Assembly (NCBI RefSeq): GCF_014647515.1
Contig: NZ_BMPI01000024.1
Location: 62,246 to 126,245 of the forward strand
Direction of reading: 5' to 3'
DNA: 64,000 bases
Source of the DNA: Dactylosporangium sucinum
GTDB lineage: Bacteria; Actinomycetota; Actinomycetes; Mycobacteriales; Micromonosporaceae
Shown piece after piece: positions 8,963 to 16,803 of this stretch (its first letter is position 1; every line of letters starts with the position of its first letter). Under the pieces are notes generated by a model. The model was given only the letters and a program-made list of their open reading frames with translations, was not told the origin of the DNA and searched no databases. Both the position numbers and the translations under genes were made by a program.

Positions 8963-9648
8963 CAGCCCGCCAGCCGCAGGTGCCCCCGCCGGCGCAGCCG
9001 GACCGCCGAGGCGGTCCCCACCGCGGCCAGCAGCACGGCCAGCATGACGGCGGCGTGCACCAGCCCGCGCGCGAGGTAGTCGGCGCCGGTCTGGTCCACC
9101 GCGTAGGTGCCGATCTCGCGGCTGAACCAGAACGGCAGCAGCCGCGACGCCTCGCCGGCCGGGTCCATCATCATCTGTAACCCGACGACCAGCAGCAGGA
9201 CCAGCGTGCCCTCCAGCTCGCGCGGGAGCACCGCGGCCAGCAGCAGGCCGAAGAGCGGGGCGACCAGCGTCAGCAGGACCATGACCAGGGCGATCGGTCC
9301 GTACCGCACGTCGTGCTGGTCGAACCGGATGAGCAGGAAATACGGCACGCTGAGGGCGCCGCCGAGGGCCCACAGCGCGCCGAGCCGGCCGAGCACCAAC
9401 TGCCAGGTCTGGTAGCCGCCCAGCCGCAGCCGCGGCTCCATGCCCCGGGCCGCGTTCGCCGCGAACAGCGCCGCGGTGCTCAGCGCCCAGCTCAGCCCGA
9501 GGAACACGAAGCGGATCGACTGGCCGAGGTGCTCCTCGCGGCGGGTCAGGTAGAACGCGAGCGGCAGGAGCAGGATGATCGCCAGCACGCTGCGCCGGCG
9601 GGCGATCTCGCGCAGGGCCATCTCGGCCACGGTGAGCGTCTTCCTCAT
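8962..9648 (-). CDS. ABC-2 type transporter membrane protein
   Basis: 228 residues with about six hydrophobic segments (for example VLAIILLLPLAFYL, ALVMVLLTLVAPLFGLLLA, LVLLLVVGLQMMM, AAVMLAVLLAAVGTA). The ATG lies inside the end of the upstream ATPase gene (4-base overlap), so the two are translationally coupled. Together they form a two-component exporter of unknown substrate. The gene is shorter than the 250-270 residues of classical DrrB-type permeases and has no clear ABC2_membrane signature apart from topology. The C-terminus is basic (RLRRRGHLRLAG). Confidence 0.8.
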   Translation of the reverse strand: MRKTLTVAEMALREIARRRSVLAIILLLPLAFYLTRREEHLGQSIRFVFLGLSWALSTAALFAANAARGMEPRLRLGGYQTWQLVLGRLGALWALGGALSVPYFLLIRFDQHDVRYGPIALVMVLLTLVAPLFGLLLAAVLPRELEGTLVLLLVVGLQMMMDPAGEASRLLPFWFSREIGTYAVDQTGADYLARGLVHAAVMLAVLLAAVGTASAVRLRRRGHLRLAG

Positions 9649-10259
9649 GCGCGCACCCCCGCCGGGGTGAGGTCGAGGACCGTGTCGACGCCGTCGAGCT
9701 GGGTCAGCAGATGGGTGACGACCACGATGGCCTTCCCTTCGTCGCGCCAGCGGTACAGCTGCTGCCAGAAATCCAGGTAGGTCCCCCGGTCGAAGCCCTG
9801 ATACGGCTCGTCGAGCAGCAGCACGTCCGGCGCGCCGATGCCGGCCATCACCAGGTTGAGCTTCTGGCGGGTGCCGCCGGACAGCCGGCGCGCCTGCACG
9901 CGCGGGTCGGGCTCCCAGTCCAGCGCCCGGGCCCCGGCCCGGCCGGCGGCCCGGGACGCGCCGCGGGACAGGCCGCGACCGGCGCCGACGAGCAGGAAGT
10001 GCTCGTCGGGGACCAGGAAGTCGACCGTCCCGCCGTCCTGCGGGCAGTAGCCGAGGGTGCCGTGGATCTGGACCGTGCCGCGGTCGGGGCTGGCGAACCC
10101 GGCGCAGATGCGCAGCAGGGTGCTCTTGCCGCAGCCGTTGGCGCCGACGACGGCCGCGATCTGGCCGGCGCCGACCGCGAGATGGACGTTGTCGAGCACG
10201 GTCCGCCGTCCGTACCGCTTCGTGATGCCGCGCGCGTAGAGCTTCACGTCCTGGTGCAC
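9645..10259 (-). CDS. ABC transporter ATP-binding protein
   Basis: 204 residues, a minimal single nucleotide-binding domain. It has Walker A GANGCGKST (about residues 39-47), Q-loop GYCPQDGG, signature LSGGT, Walker B VLLLDEPYQGFD and the switch His in VVTHLL. ATG start, first gene of the ATPase-permease-2OG oxygenase operon. The promoter region of 82 bases is shared with the divergent HTH/Clp-N pair and carries two perfect 7-base-arm palindromes, so both transcription units may obey the same regulator. Confidence 0.9.
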   Translation of the reverse strand: MHQDVKLYARGITKRYGRRTVLDNVHLAVGAGQIAAVVGANGCGKSTLLRICAGFASPDRGTVQIHGTLGYCPQDGGTVDFLVPDEHFLLVGAGRGLSRGASRAAGRAGARALDWEPDPRVQARRLSGGTRQKLNLVMAGIGAPDVLLLDEPYQGFDRGTYLDFWQQLYRWRDEGKAIVVVTHLLTQLDGVDTVLDLTPAGVRA

Positions 10260-10293
10260 GCTCGGAGCCTAGCCCAGGGTTGTCATCCAGGGG

Positions 10294-10340
10294 CGTCAAC
10301 TGAGGTTGACGGTGACCCACCTCGTCAACTATGGTTGACG
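10294..10340 (+). promoter_or_regulatory. Two operator palindromes overlaying a leaderless promoter
   Basis: Two 18-base sites share the perfect 7-base arms CGTCAAC and GTTGACG: 10294-10311 (spacer TGAG) and 10323-10340 (spacer TATG), 29 bases centre to centre. A -35 TTGACG (10306-10311) lies in the right arm of the first. A -10 TATGGT (10330-10335) lies across the second, 18 bases away. Transcription would start at about 10342, the ATG of the HTH gene itself, and no Shine-Dalgarno is present. A protein bound here would block the promoter, and could also act on the divergent ABC operon starting at 10259. Confidence 0.75.
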
Positions 10341-10341
10341 C

Positions 10342-10575
10342 ATGACGGAGGCGAACGACCTCGCCGCGGCGGCGGCCAGTCCCGATCCGCGCGTCGGCCT
10401 GCGGGCCGCCGTGGCGCTGCGGCGGCTCGCCGACGCGCTCGAGGTCCTCCAGGTCGACAACGCCCGCCTGCAGGGCTGGTCCTGGCAGGAGATCGCCGAC
10501 GCGCTCGACGTGACGAAACAGGCGGTCCACAAGAAGCACGCCGGCCGCACGCCGGCCGAACCAAAGGGGGAGTGA
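10342..10575 (+). CDS. Small helix-turn-helix protein, probable autoregulator
   Basis: 77 residues. The C-terminal half WSWQEIADALDVTKQAVHKKHAGR reads as a helix-turn-helix. The N-terminal part is Ala-rich and probably helical (RVGLRAAVALRRLADALEVLQVDNARLQG). The ATG sits directly on the predicted transcription start, with no ribosome site, so the mRNA is probably leaderless. The stop overlaps the ATG of the Clp-N gene (GTGATG). Similar HTH/Clp-N pairs are widespread in actinobacteria. Binding to the two CGTCAAC palindromes immediately upstream is inference. Confidence 0.85.
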   Translation: MTEANDLAAAAASPDPRVGLRAAVALRRLADALEVLQVDNARLQGWSWQEIADALDVTKQAVHKKHAGRTPAEPKGE

Positions 10576-11126
10576 TGTTCGAGCGGTTCACGGAGGAGGC
10601 CCGCACGACCGTGCGGACCGCGTGGAGCGAGGCCGAGTCGCTCGGCCACCGCGCGATCGGCACCGAGCACCTGGTGCTCGCCATGCTCGCCGCGGACGGC
10701 GGCGTCGGGCGCACGGTGCTGCTGGCGTGCGGGGTCGAATACGGGGAGTGGCGGGCGGCGCTCGCCGCCGGCGACGACGCCGCGGCGCTGCGCTCGATCG
10801 GCATCGACCTCGACGCGGTGCGCTCCAGCGTCGAGGAGACGTTCGGCCCGGGCGCCCTGGACCGCGCCCAGCCGGCCGAGCGCGGCGGCTTCCTGTTCCG
10901 CCGCAGCACGCTGCCCAAGCGGTTCAACAACGGCGCCAAGAAGGCCCTGGAGCTGTCGCTGCGGGTCGCGATCTCGCTGAAGCACACCTCGATCGGCACC
11001 GAGCACCTCCTGCTCGGCGTGCTCAAGGAGGAGCGCGGGCTCGGCGCGCGGCTGCTGCGCGAGCACGGGATGAGCTACGACCGCACCGTCGAGCTGGTGC
11101 GCACCGCGCTGCGCGAGGCGGCCTGA
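10575..11126 (+). CDS. Stand-alone Clp N-terminal (Clp_N) domain protein
   Basis: 183 residues and no AAA+ domain. Two Clp_N repeats are visible. The first is MFERFTEEARTTVRTAWSEA with GTEHLVLAML (residues 1-70). The second begins FNNGAKKALELSLRVA with GTEHLLLGVLKEERGLG (about 117-183). In ClpC this domain recruits substrates and adaptors. A free-standing copy may act as an adaptor, a decoy or a sensor. The start overlaps the stop of the HTH gene, so expression is coupled to that regulator. A role in protein quality control is inference from the domain. Confidence 0.9.
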   Translation: MFERFTEEARTTVRTAWSEAESLGHRAIGTEHLVLAMLAADGGVGRTVLLACGVEYGEWRAALAAGDDAAALRSIGIDLDAVRSSVEETFGPGALDRAQPAERGGFLFRRSTLPKRFNNGAKKALELSLRVAISLKHTSIGTEHLLLGVLKEERGLGARLLREHGMSYDRTVELVRTALREAA

Positions 11127-11140
11127 ACTACGGTGCTCCC

Positions 11141-12172
11141 ATGGAGCAGACCCTCACCTGGCGCGCGCTGAACCGGGCGCTGCTGGCCCGCCAGCTGCTG
11201 TTGGAGCGGGCGCCGCTCGCCGTCCCCGAGGCGCTGGAGCGGATGGGCGGGCTCCAGGCGCAGTATGCGCCGTCGATGTACATCGGGCTCTGGACGCGCC
11301 TCGCCGGCCTCGACCGCGAGGAGCTCACCCGCCTGCTCGAACGCCGCGAGGTGGTCCAGGCGACGCTGCTGCGCTCCACCATCCACCTCGTGTCGCGGGC
11401 CGACTTCTGGCCGTTCGCGGAGGCCGTGCGCGCGGCACGCCGGGAGTGGTATCTGCGGGCCGTGCGCGACCAGCACGACCCGGCGGCGATGGACGCGGCG
11501 GTGGCCGAGCTGCGGGAGCTGCTGCGCGACGGGCCGCTGCGCCGCGCGGAGCTGGACAAGCGCTTCGGCGCTGCGATCCGCAACGGGATCGGCATGTACC
11601 TCGACCTGGTGCGCGTCCCGCCGTCCGGCACCTGGGCGCGGCGCCGGGCCGACCTCTTCGGTGCCGCCGAGGACTGGGTCGGCGCGTCGGACGCGTCCGA
11701 GCGCGACGGGCAGGAGCTGCTCGTCCGGCGGTATCTCGGCGCGTTCGGCCCGGCCCACCGCACCGAGATCGCCGACTGGGCCGGGCTGCCCGTCACCGCC
11801 GTCGCAGGGGTGCTCGGCCGCATGGAACTGCAGGCGTACCGCGACGAGTCCGGCCGCGAGCTGGTCGACCTGCCGGGGGCGCCGCTGCCCGACCCGGACA
11901 CCCCGGCGCCGGTGCGCTTCCTGCCGACCTGGGACGCCGCCCTGCTCGCCCACGCGCGGCGGACCCGCATCCTGCCGGAGGAGCACCGCTCGAAGGTGTT
12001 CCACGTCCGGATGCCGCAGTCCGTCGGCACGTTCCTCGTGGACGGGCAGGTCGCCGGCACGTGGAAGTACAGCGGCGACGGGGTCGCGTGGGAGCCCTTC
12101 GCCACCCTGCCGGCCCGGGTCCGCCAGCAGGTGGCCGCGGAGGCGGACCGGCTGGCGGCCTTTCACGCCTGA
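11141..12172 (+). CDS. Winged-helix DNA-binding protein, AlkZ/YcaQ-like (HTH_42)
   Basis: 343 residues, ATG 15 bases after the Clp-N stop. The N-terminal region LNRALLARQLLLERAP followed by MGGLQAQYAPS is the HTH_42 signature. QAQ occupies the place of the catalytic QxQ of AlkZ-type interstrand-crosslink glycosylases. Further family features are LLRSTIHLVSRADFWPF and the C-terminal VRFLPTWDAALLAHARRTRI. The family includes DNA glycosylases and self-resistance proteins for DNA-alkylating antibiotics, but many members have no known role. The end overlaps the convergent monooxygenase by 10 bases. Confidence 0.85.
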   Translation: MEQTLTWRALNRALLARQLLLERAPLAVPEALERMGGLQAQYAPSMYIGLWTRLAGLDREELTRLLERREVVQATLLRSTIHLVSRADFWPFAEAVRAARREWYLRAVRDQHDPAAMDAAVAELRELLRDGPLRRAELDKRFGAAIRNGIGMYLDLVRVPPSGTWARRRADLFGAAEDWVGASDASERDGQELLVRRYLGAFGPAHRTEIADWAGLPVTAVAGVLGRMELQAYRDESGRELVDLPGAPLPDPDTPAPVRFLPTWDAALLAHARRTRILPEEHRSKVFHVRMPQSVGTFLVDGQVAGTWKYSGDGVAWEPFATLPARVRQQVAAEADRLAAFHA

Positions 12173-13263
12173 GCCGGGGTCGTCCAGTCGACGTCGTAGT
12201 CGTACATCCACGCGCTGCCCCTCGCCGCGAATCGGCGGAAGAAGAACGGCATCATCACGTCGCGGACCCGCGCGGCGAGCGGCCCGGCCACCTTGGCGTC
12301 GACGGTGGCGCCGGCGGTCCTGAGCATCCGCGCCGTGCGCGGCGCCCGGAGCGCGGCGAACGCCTCCAGGGCCTGGTCCACGGCCGCCGCGTCGCGGACG
12401 CACTTGGCCAGCACCACGGCGTCCTCGATGGCCAGCGAGGCGCCCTGGCCGGCGCCGATCGGGTGGGCCGCGTCACCGACGAGGACCATGCCGTCGCGGT
12501 GGACGGCCGGCGTGGACGGCAGCCGCCGCATGACCGTGAACGGGTGCCACTGCTCGGTCCGCTCGATCACCCGCGTGGCCGGGCTCCGGTCGCCGGCGAA
12601 GAGCGCCGCCACGTCCTCGGCCGCCGGCCCGGGCCGGCCGGCCGGCACCTGCGCGGTCCACAGCGTGCCGTGCGCGGTCGCCGCGTGGACGAACGTCGCC
12701 CTCGCGCCGAACGTGAGGTTGAACGCGCCCGGCTCGACCGGGTGCGTGGACCGGCCGCCGATCGTCCACAGCCCGGCGTAGACCGGCGTCGCTGCCCGCG
12801 GATCGACGATCGTGCGCATCCGGGAGTGGATGCCGTCCGCCCCGACGACGAGGTCGGCGCGGTCCCGGGTGCCGTCGTCGAAGACGGCGCTCCGGCCGCG
12901 CACGTCGATCAGCCGGCGGCCCGTCACCACCTCGGCGCCGGCCCCGGCCGCCAGGTCGCGCAGCGTCTCGACCAGGTGGCCGCGCATGAGCGTGACGCGC
13001 TCGCGGGCCGTCTCGCCGAGCAGCCGGCCGCGGCCGCTCCACAGGCGCAGCAGCGGGATCGCCGTACCGCGGGCGGTGACGGCCGCCGCCGCCCCGATCG
13101 CGTCGAGCGCCCGCAGTCCGTTGGCGCCCAGGCTGACGAACGACCCGACGTCGCCGGCCGGGTCGGCGTACGCCTCGTACACCGTGACGTCCCAGCCGAC
13201 CCGCCGCAGGGCGAGCGCCGCGACCGGCCCCGCCACGCCGCCACCGATGACCATCGCCCGCAT
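12163..13263 (-). CDS. FAD-dependent aromatic-type monooxygenase
   Basis: 366 residues. It has the dinucleotide-binding GGGVAG (residues 6-11) close to the N-terminus, a second FAD motif (DLVVGADGIHSRMR, the DG motif) and the GD motif MVLVGDAAHPIGAGQGASLAIEDA. This is the layout of the PHBH/UbiH group. ATG 13263 was chosen because AAGGAG precedes it; a longer frame upstream lacks a ribosome site. It is divergent from a TetR regulator across 96 bases holding palindromic sites, a typical inducible flavoprotein/repressor pair. The substrate is unknown. Confidence 0.9.
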   Translation of the reverse strand: MRAMVIGGGVAGPVAALALRRVGWDVTVYEAYADPAGDVGSFVSLGANGLRALDAIGAAAAVTARGTAIPLLRLWSGRGRLLGETARERVTLMRGHLVETLRDLAAGAGAEVVTGRRLIDVRGRSAVFDDGTRDRADLVVGADGIHSRMRTIVDPRAATPVYAGLWTIGGRSTHPVEPGAFNLTFGARATFVHAATAHGTLWTAQVPAGRPGPAAEDVAALFAGDRSPATRVIERTEQWHPFTVMRRLPSTPAVHRDGMVLVGDAAHPIGAGQGASLAIEDAVVLAKCVRDAAAVDQALEAFAALRAPRTARMLRTAGATVDAKVAGPLAARVRDVMMPFFFRRFAARGSAWMYDYDVDWTTPAQA

Positions 13264-13277
13264 CTCGCGCTCCTTAG

Positions 13278-13310
13278 CTGAATCGCAATTCACCGAACTG
13301 GAATTCAGTT
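13278..13310. promoter_or_regulatory. Likely TetR operators between monooxygenase and tetR
   Basis: Two AT-rich partial palindromes stand side by side in GC-rich surroundings: TGAATCGCAATTCA (13279-13292) and AACTGGAATTCAGTT (13296-13310). The outer arms CTGAAT/ATTCAG (13278 and 13308) also pair. The AATTCA element recurs 15 bases apart. The position, 14 bases before the monooxygenase start, fits repression of both divergent genes. Confidence 0.55.
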
Positions 13311-13359
13311 TTGTCGGGGCGGGCATCTCCGGTCAAGGGGGCTGGGCGAGGATGGTGCG

Positions 13360-13953
13360 ATGGCGACGCGGAAGGAGAAGGCGGCCCAGACGCAGGCGGC
13401 GCTGAAGGACGCGGCCCGCACGCTGTTCGCCGAGCGCGGCTACCTCAACACGAAGATCAGCGACATCACCGCCGCGGCGGGGCGGGCGGTCGGGTCGTTC
13501 TACGACCACTTCGCGAGCAAGGACGAGCTGCTCCGGGTGCTGCTCGCGGACATGGAGGCGACCGCCGAGGGCGAGCTGCCGGACCACGATCCCACGCACG
13601 ACCTCGCCGACGAGGACCAGCTGCGGGCACACGTCGCGGCGGCCTGGACGACGTTCCGCGAGCACCTGCCGGTGATGGTGGCGCTGTTCCAGGCGTCGCT
13701 GGCCGAGGAGCCGTACAGTGGCGCGGCCCGCGAGCGCCTGCACGAGGACACGGCGACGCTGCGCGAGCACCTGGAGCACATGGCGTCGCTGGGCCGCCCG
13801 CTGCCGGGCCGCCCGGAAGTGGTGGCGGGCGCGATGGGCGCGATGCTGGCGTTCTTCGGCTACATCCACCTGACCGCGCCCGAGCCGCGCCTGACGGACG
13901 AGGAGGCGGTCGAGACCCTGACCCGCCTCCTCCTGCGCGGCCTCGCCGGCTAG
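13360..13953 (+). CDS. TetR family transcriptional regulator
   Basis: 197 residues, ATG start. The N-terminal HTH runs AALKDAARTLFAERGYLNTKISDITAAAGRAVGSFYDHFASKDELL, split over residues 11-57 (turn at AAAGRAVGSFY, recognition helix after it). A ligand-binding C-terminal domain follows. It is divergent from the FAD monooxygenase and probably represses it, and itself, through the sites at 13278-13310. The effector is unknown. Confidence 0.92.
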   Translation: MATRKEKAAQTQAALKDAARTLFAERGYLNTKISDITAAAGRAVGSFYDHFASKDELLRVLLADMEATAEGELPDHDPTHDLADEDQLRAHVAAAWTTFREHLPVMVALFQASLAEEPYSGAARERLHEDTATLREHLEHMASLGRPLPGRPEVVAGAMGAMLAFFGYIHLTAPEPRLTDEEAVETLTRLLLRGLAG

Positions 13954-13972
13954 GCCGGCCCGCCCAAACCAG

Positions 13973-14048
13973 CGTCGATCTTGCAGTTGTGGTTGCCGGT
14001 TTGCCCGTATATTTCCGGCATATCGGAACCACAACTGCAAGATCGACG
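13973..14048. repeat. Dispersed long hairpin repeat, copy 1
   Basis: Perfect 22-bp arms (13973-13994 and 14027-14048; core ATCTTGCAGTTGTGGT) flank a 32-base loop that contains its own GCCGG/CCGGC pair. It lies between convergent tetR and the DinB gene, 19 bases after the tetR stop, so it can end transcripts from both sides. The same arm sequence recurs at 33149 and 58423, and a variant at 26898. Confidence 0.9.
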
Positions 14049-14065
14049 GGGCGGGGCGGGGCTGA

Positions 14066-14707
14066 TTACTCGGTGCGGTCCTGCATCTCCCAGAGGTGGT
14101 CCAGGATGTGCCAGGTGAAGCGGCGGGCGGCGTAGCGGGCGGTCCAGCCGTTGTCCGTCAGCGGTCCGCCGTCGTTCGGGGCCGACAGGGCCACCAGCAC
14201 CGCGTCGCGCAGGGCCGCGACCGCGTCCGCGTCGTCGACGGCCGGGGGCTTGTGCTTGACGCCGACCTTGCGGGCGTACGCGGCCTCCGACTCCAGGACG
14301 TGGCCGATCATCTTGTCCCGGTCGCGGCCACCGCCGCGCGGGCCCTTGCGCAGCGACTCGGGGGCCGTCGCGGCGTAGCCGGCGAACGCGGCCCAGGCGG
14401 CGCTCAGCAGCCTGGTGTGCCGGTCGGCGACCGCCTTCGTGACCGGCTCGGCGTCGGAGGCCGGCTGGCCGTCGGGGGCGCCGAACTCGGTGGTCGCGGT
14501 GCCGGGCACCCGCTCCGCCACGGTGAACCGGGGCGCGGCCGGGAACTTGTAGCCGGCCGCGGTCGCGATCGGCGCGTAGCGCTCGCCGTAGGCGGCGAGG
14601 GCCTCCAGCGCCTCCTCCTCGGTCTTGCCGAAGCGGCCCCAGCCCGGCCAGTCGAGACTGCCCGCGAAGATCTTCTTCCTGCCCACCTCGAGGTACACGT
14701 CCGCCAT
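14066..14707 (-). CDS. DinB-like fold protein (putative thiol S-transferase superfamily)
   Basis: 213 residues. The C-terminal signature RRFTWHILDHLWEMQDR is typical of DinB/mycothiol-transferase-like four-helix proteins. GHVLESEAAYARKVG would supply an earlier metal-binding His region. The N-terminal 75 residues (YLEVGRKKIFAGSLDWPGWGR, then EEEALEALAAYGERYAPIA) form a separate small domain. The chosen start is ATG 14707; ATG 14728 is the alternative. The exact reaction is unknown. It is divergent from the next gene across 60 bases. Confidence 0.75.
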   Translation of the reverse strand: MADVYLEVGRKKIFAGSLDWPGWGRFGKTEEEALEALAAYGERYAPIATAAGYKFPAAPRFTVAERVPGTATTEFGAPDGQPASDAEPVTKAVADRHTRLLSAAWAAFAGYAATAPESLRKGPRGGGRDRDKMIGHVLESEAAYARKVGVKHKPPAVDDADAVAALRDAVLVALSAPNDGGPLTDNGWTARYAARRFTWHILDHLWEMQDRTE

Positions 14708-14767
14708 GTCTGTGACCTTAAGCCGCATGCCTCGGCGGTGGGGTGGCGTGTCCCTACCATTGGTCAT

Positions 14768-15565
14768 ATGCCGGATCTTGTGAGTTATCTTCGCGACGCG
14801 AAGCTTGCCGGAGATGTCGAGACCACCCGTTCCTCCAATCACGGCAACGCGACCGCCTTCGCCGAGGGGCACGAGGGCTACCGCTTCGGACTGGTCCCGT
14901 TGAAGACCTGGACCCTGCCGCAGGTGCTGTCCGTGATGGCCGAGCGGGTCGGCATCGACCCCGATCCCGCGCGGGCCACCGGTACCGACGTGATCGATCC
15001 GCACAAGACCGTCCGCGCGCTGGAGCGCATGCGGGACCGGCTGCGGCTGGCCGCGCAGCGGCGCGAGCGCGTGCTGGTGGCGACCGGTCACCCGGCGGGG
15101 ATGATCGAGGTGCATCTCGCGGTCGCGGCCGCGCTGCGGGCCGCCGGCTGCGAGCTGCTGCGGCCGGCGCCGGGCGCGGTGTTCGCCTCTCCCGGGCGGT
15201 ACGGCGGGCGCGAGTATCAGCTCGCGGTGCGCTATGTCGGCGGGGTCGCCGTCGCGGCCGAGCGAGGCATCGCGCTGTGGCACACCCACTCGCCGGACGG
15301 CATGCGGATCATGCTGGCCGAGCTGGAGCGGCAGGGCGAGCCGCTGCCCGACCTGGTCGTCGCCGACCACGGGTTCGCCGGCGCGGCCGCCGCGGCCGGG
15401 CTCGACGTGGTGGCGTTCGCCGACAGCAACGACCCCGCCCTGTTCGTCGCCGAGGCCGAGGGCCGCGTGTCGGTGACCGTCCCGATCGACGACAACGTGC
15501 AGCCCCACCTGTACGGGCCGGTGAGCGAGTTCCTGCTGGACGGGGTGGGGATCAGTACCTTGTGA
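14768..15565 (+). CDS. Conserved actinobacterial protein, putative phosphatase
   Basis: 265 residues, ATG start. Blocks such as RERVLVATGHPAGMIEVHLA (about 98-117) and PDLVVADHGFAGAAAAAGLDVVAFAD (about 197-222) resemble actinobacterial proteins usually labelled phosphatase. The Asp/His-rich loops (DHGF, FADSNDPAL, DDNVQPH) could bind metal. I recognise no classical HAD or PHP signature, so the activity is uncertain. It stands alone, divergent from the DinB gene. Confidence 0.5.
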   Translation: MPDLVSYLRDAKLAGDVETTRSSNHGNATAFAEGHEGYRFGLVPLKTWTLPQVLSVMAERVGIDPDPARATGTDVIDPHKTVRALERMRDRLRLAAQRRERVLVATGHPAGMIEVHLAVAAALRAAGCELLRPAPGAVFASPGRYGGREYQLAVRYVGGVAVAAERGIALWHTHSPDGMRIMLAELERQGEPLPDLVVADHGFAGAAAAAGLDVVAFADSNDPALFVAEAEGRVSVTVPIDDNVQPHLYGPVSEFLLDGVGISTL

Positions 15566-15677
15566 TATGACGCGGGTGCTATGGACCAATTTGACAGTGA
15601 TTCTTGTGTGCCTTCCTTTCCGATGAAAGCATCGGTCGCGGCCGATATTCATCGGCTCCGATATTGGGGAGGCTCAC

Positions 15678-16718
15678 GTGAGACTCACAAGGTCCTCGCT
15701 CCGGCGGGCCGCGGTCATCGCCGCGGGTGCCGGTCTCGTCGCCGGTTCGATCCTCGCACCGTCCGTCGCCGCCGCGGCGACGGAAGCCCAGGCGGCCTCG
15801 GCCGAGGCGCTCGTGGCACAGCTCGGCACCCGGACCGCCGGCTCGTACCTCGACGCCCAGGGCAACCTCGTCGTCAACGTCACCGACGCCGCGACCGCCA
15901 AGAGCGTCGAGGCGACCGGCGCCAAGACCCGCAAGGTCCAGCGCAGCGGCGCCGAGCTGGCCCGCATCACCGCGACGCTCGACGCCAAGGCCGCGATCCC
16001 GGGCACGGCGTGGGCCGTCGACCCGGTCAGCAACCAGGTCGTCGTGTCGATCGACAGCACGGTGCCGGCCGAGCACGTCAAGACCATCGAGGCCACCGTC
16101 GCGAGCTTCGGCGGCGGCGCGCGCATCGAGCGGCTCTCCGGCGAGCTGCGCCCGACGATCTCCGGCGGCCAGGCCATCTACGCCGGCGGCTCCCGCTGCT
16201 CGCTCGGCTTCAACGTGGTCAGCGGCAGCACGTACTACTTCCTGACGGCCGGCCACTGCACCAACATCGGGTCGACGTGGACGACGAGCAGCGGCTCGGT
16301 CCTCGGCACCCGCGCCGGCACGAGCTTCCCGGGCAACGACTACGGCATCGTGCGCTACGCGGCCGGCGTCGCCCACCCCGGCAACGTGTACCTCTACAAC
16401 GGCAGCTACCAGGAGATCACCTCCGCCGGGAACGCCACCGTCGGCCAGTCGGTCCGCCGCAGCGGCTCGACCACCGGCGTGCGCAGCGGCAGCGTCACCC
16501 AGACCGGCGCCACCGTGACGTACTCCCAGGGCCAGGTCAGCGGCCTGATCCGCACCACGGTCTGCGCCGAGCCCGGCGACAGCGGCGGCTCGCTCTTCGC
16601 CGGCACGACGGCCCTCGGCCTGACCTCGGGCGGCAGCGGCAACTGCACCTCCGGCGGCGTGACCTACTTCCAGCCGGTCACCGAGCCGCTCAGCGTCTAC
16701 GGCGTGAGCATCTACTGA
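15678..16718 (+). CDS. Secreted S1 family serine protease (streptogrisin-like)
   Basis: 346 residues. The N-terminal signal peptide (basic start, hydrophobic AAVIAAGAGLVAGSILAP, cut near AAAA, about residue 34) is followed by a propeptide of about 130 residues, then a mature chymotrypsin-fold domain. The triad is visible: His in TAGHC, Asp in GNDYGIVRY, Ser in GDSGGSLF. The alpha-lytic/streptogrisin disulfide cysteines are present (SRCS/GHC and VCAEPGDSGG/GNC). The propeptide probably folds the protease before being removed. A hairpin terminator follows 25 bases after the stop. Confidence 0.93.
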   Translation: MRLTRSSLRRAAVIAAGAGLVAGSILAPSVAAAATEAQAASAEALVAQLGTRTAGSYLDAQGNLVVNVTDAATAKSVEATGAKTRKVQRSGAELARITATLDAKAAIPGTAWAVDPVSNQVVVSIDSTVPAEHVKTIEATVASFGGGARIERLSGELRPTISGGQAIYAGGSRCSLGFNVVSGSTYYFLTAGHCTNIGSTWTTSSGSVLGTRAGTSFPGNDYGIVRYAAGVAHPGNVYLYNGSYQEITSAGNATVGQSVRRSGSTTGVRSGSVTQTGATVTYSQGQVSGLIRTTVCAEPGDSGGSLFAGTTALGLTSGGSGNCTSGGVTYFQPVTEPLSVYGVSIY

Positions 16719-16743
16719 TCCTGCTTGATCCCTGGTGGAAGGG

Positions 16744-16774
16744 GCCGCGGGCCGGACGCCGTCCGGTCCGCGGC
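16744..16774 (+). terminator. Hairpin terminator after the S1 protease
   Basis: GCCGCGGGCCGGAC (16744-16757) pairs with GTCCGGTCCGCGGC (16761-16774) over 14 bp, with one G-T wobble and a 3-base loop. It lies just after the protease stop and before the next start at 16804. There is no U-tract, as is normal here. Confidence 0.7.
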
Positions 16775-16803
16775 ATCCGCGTGGACGGTGGCAGAGTTGA
16801 CGC

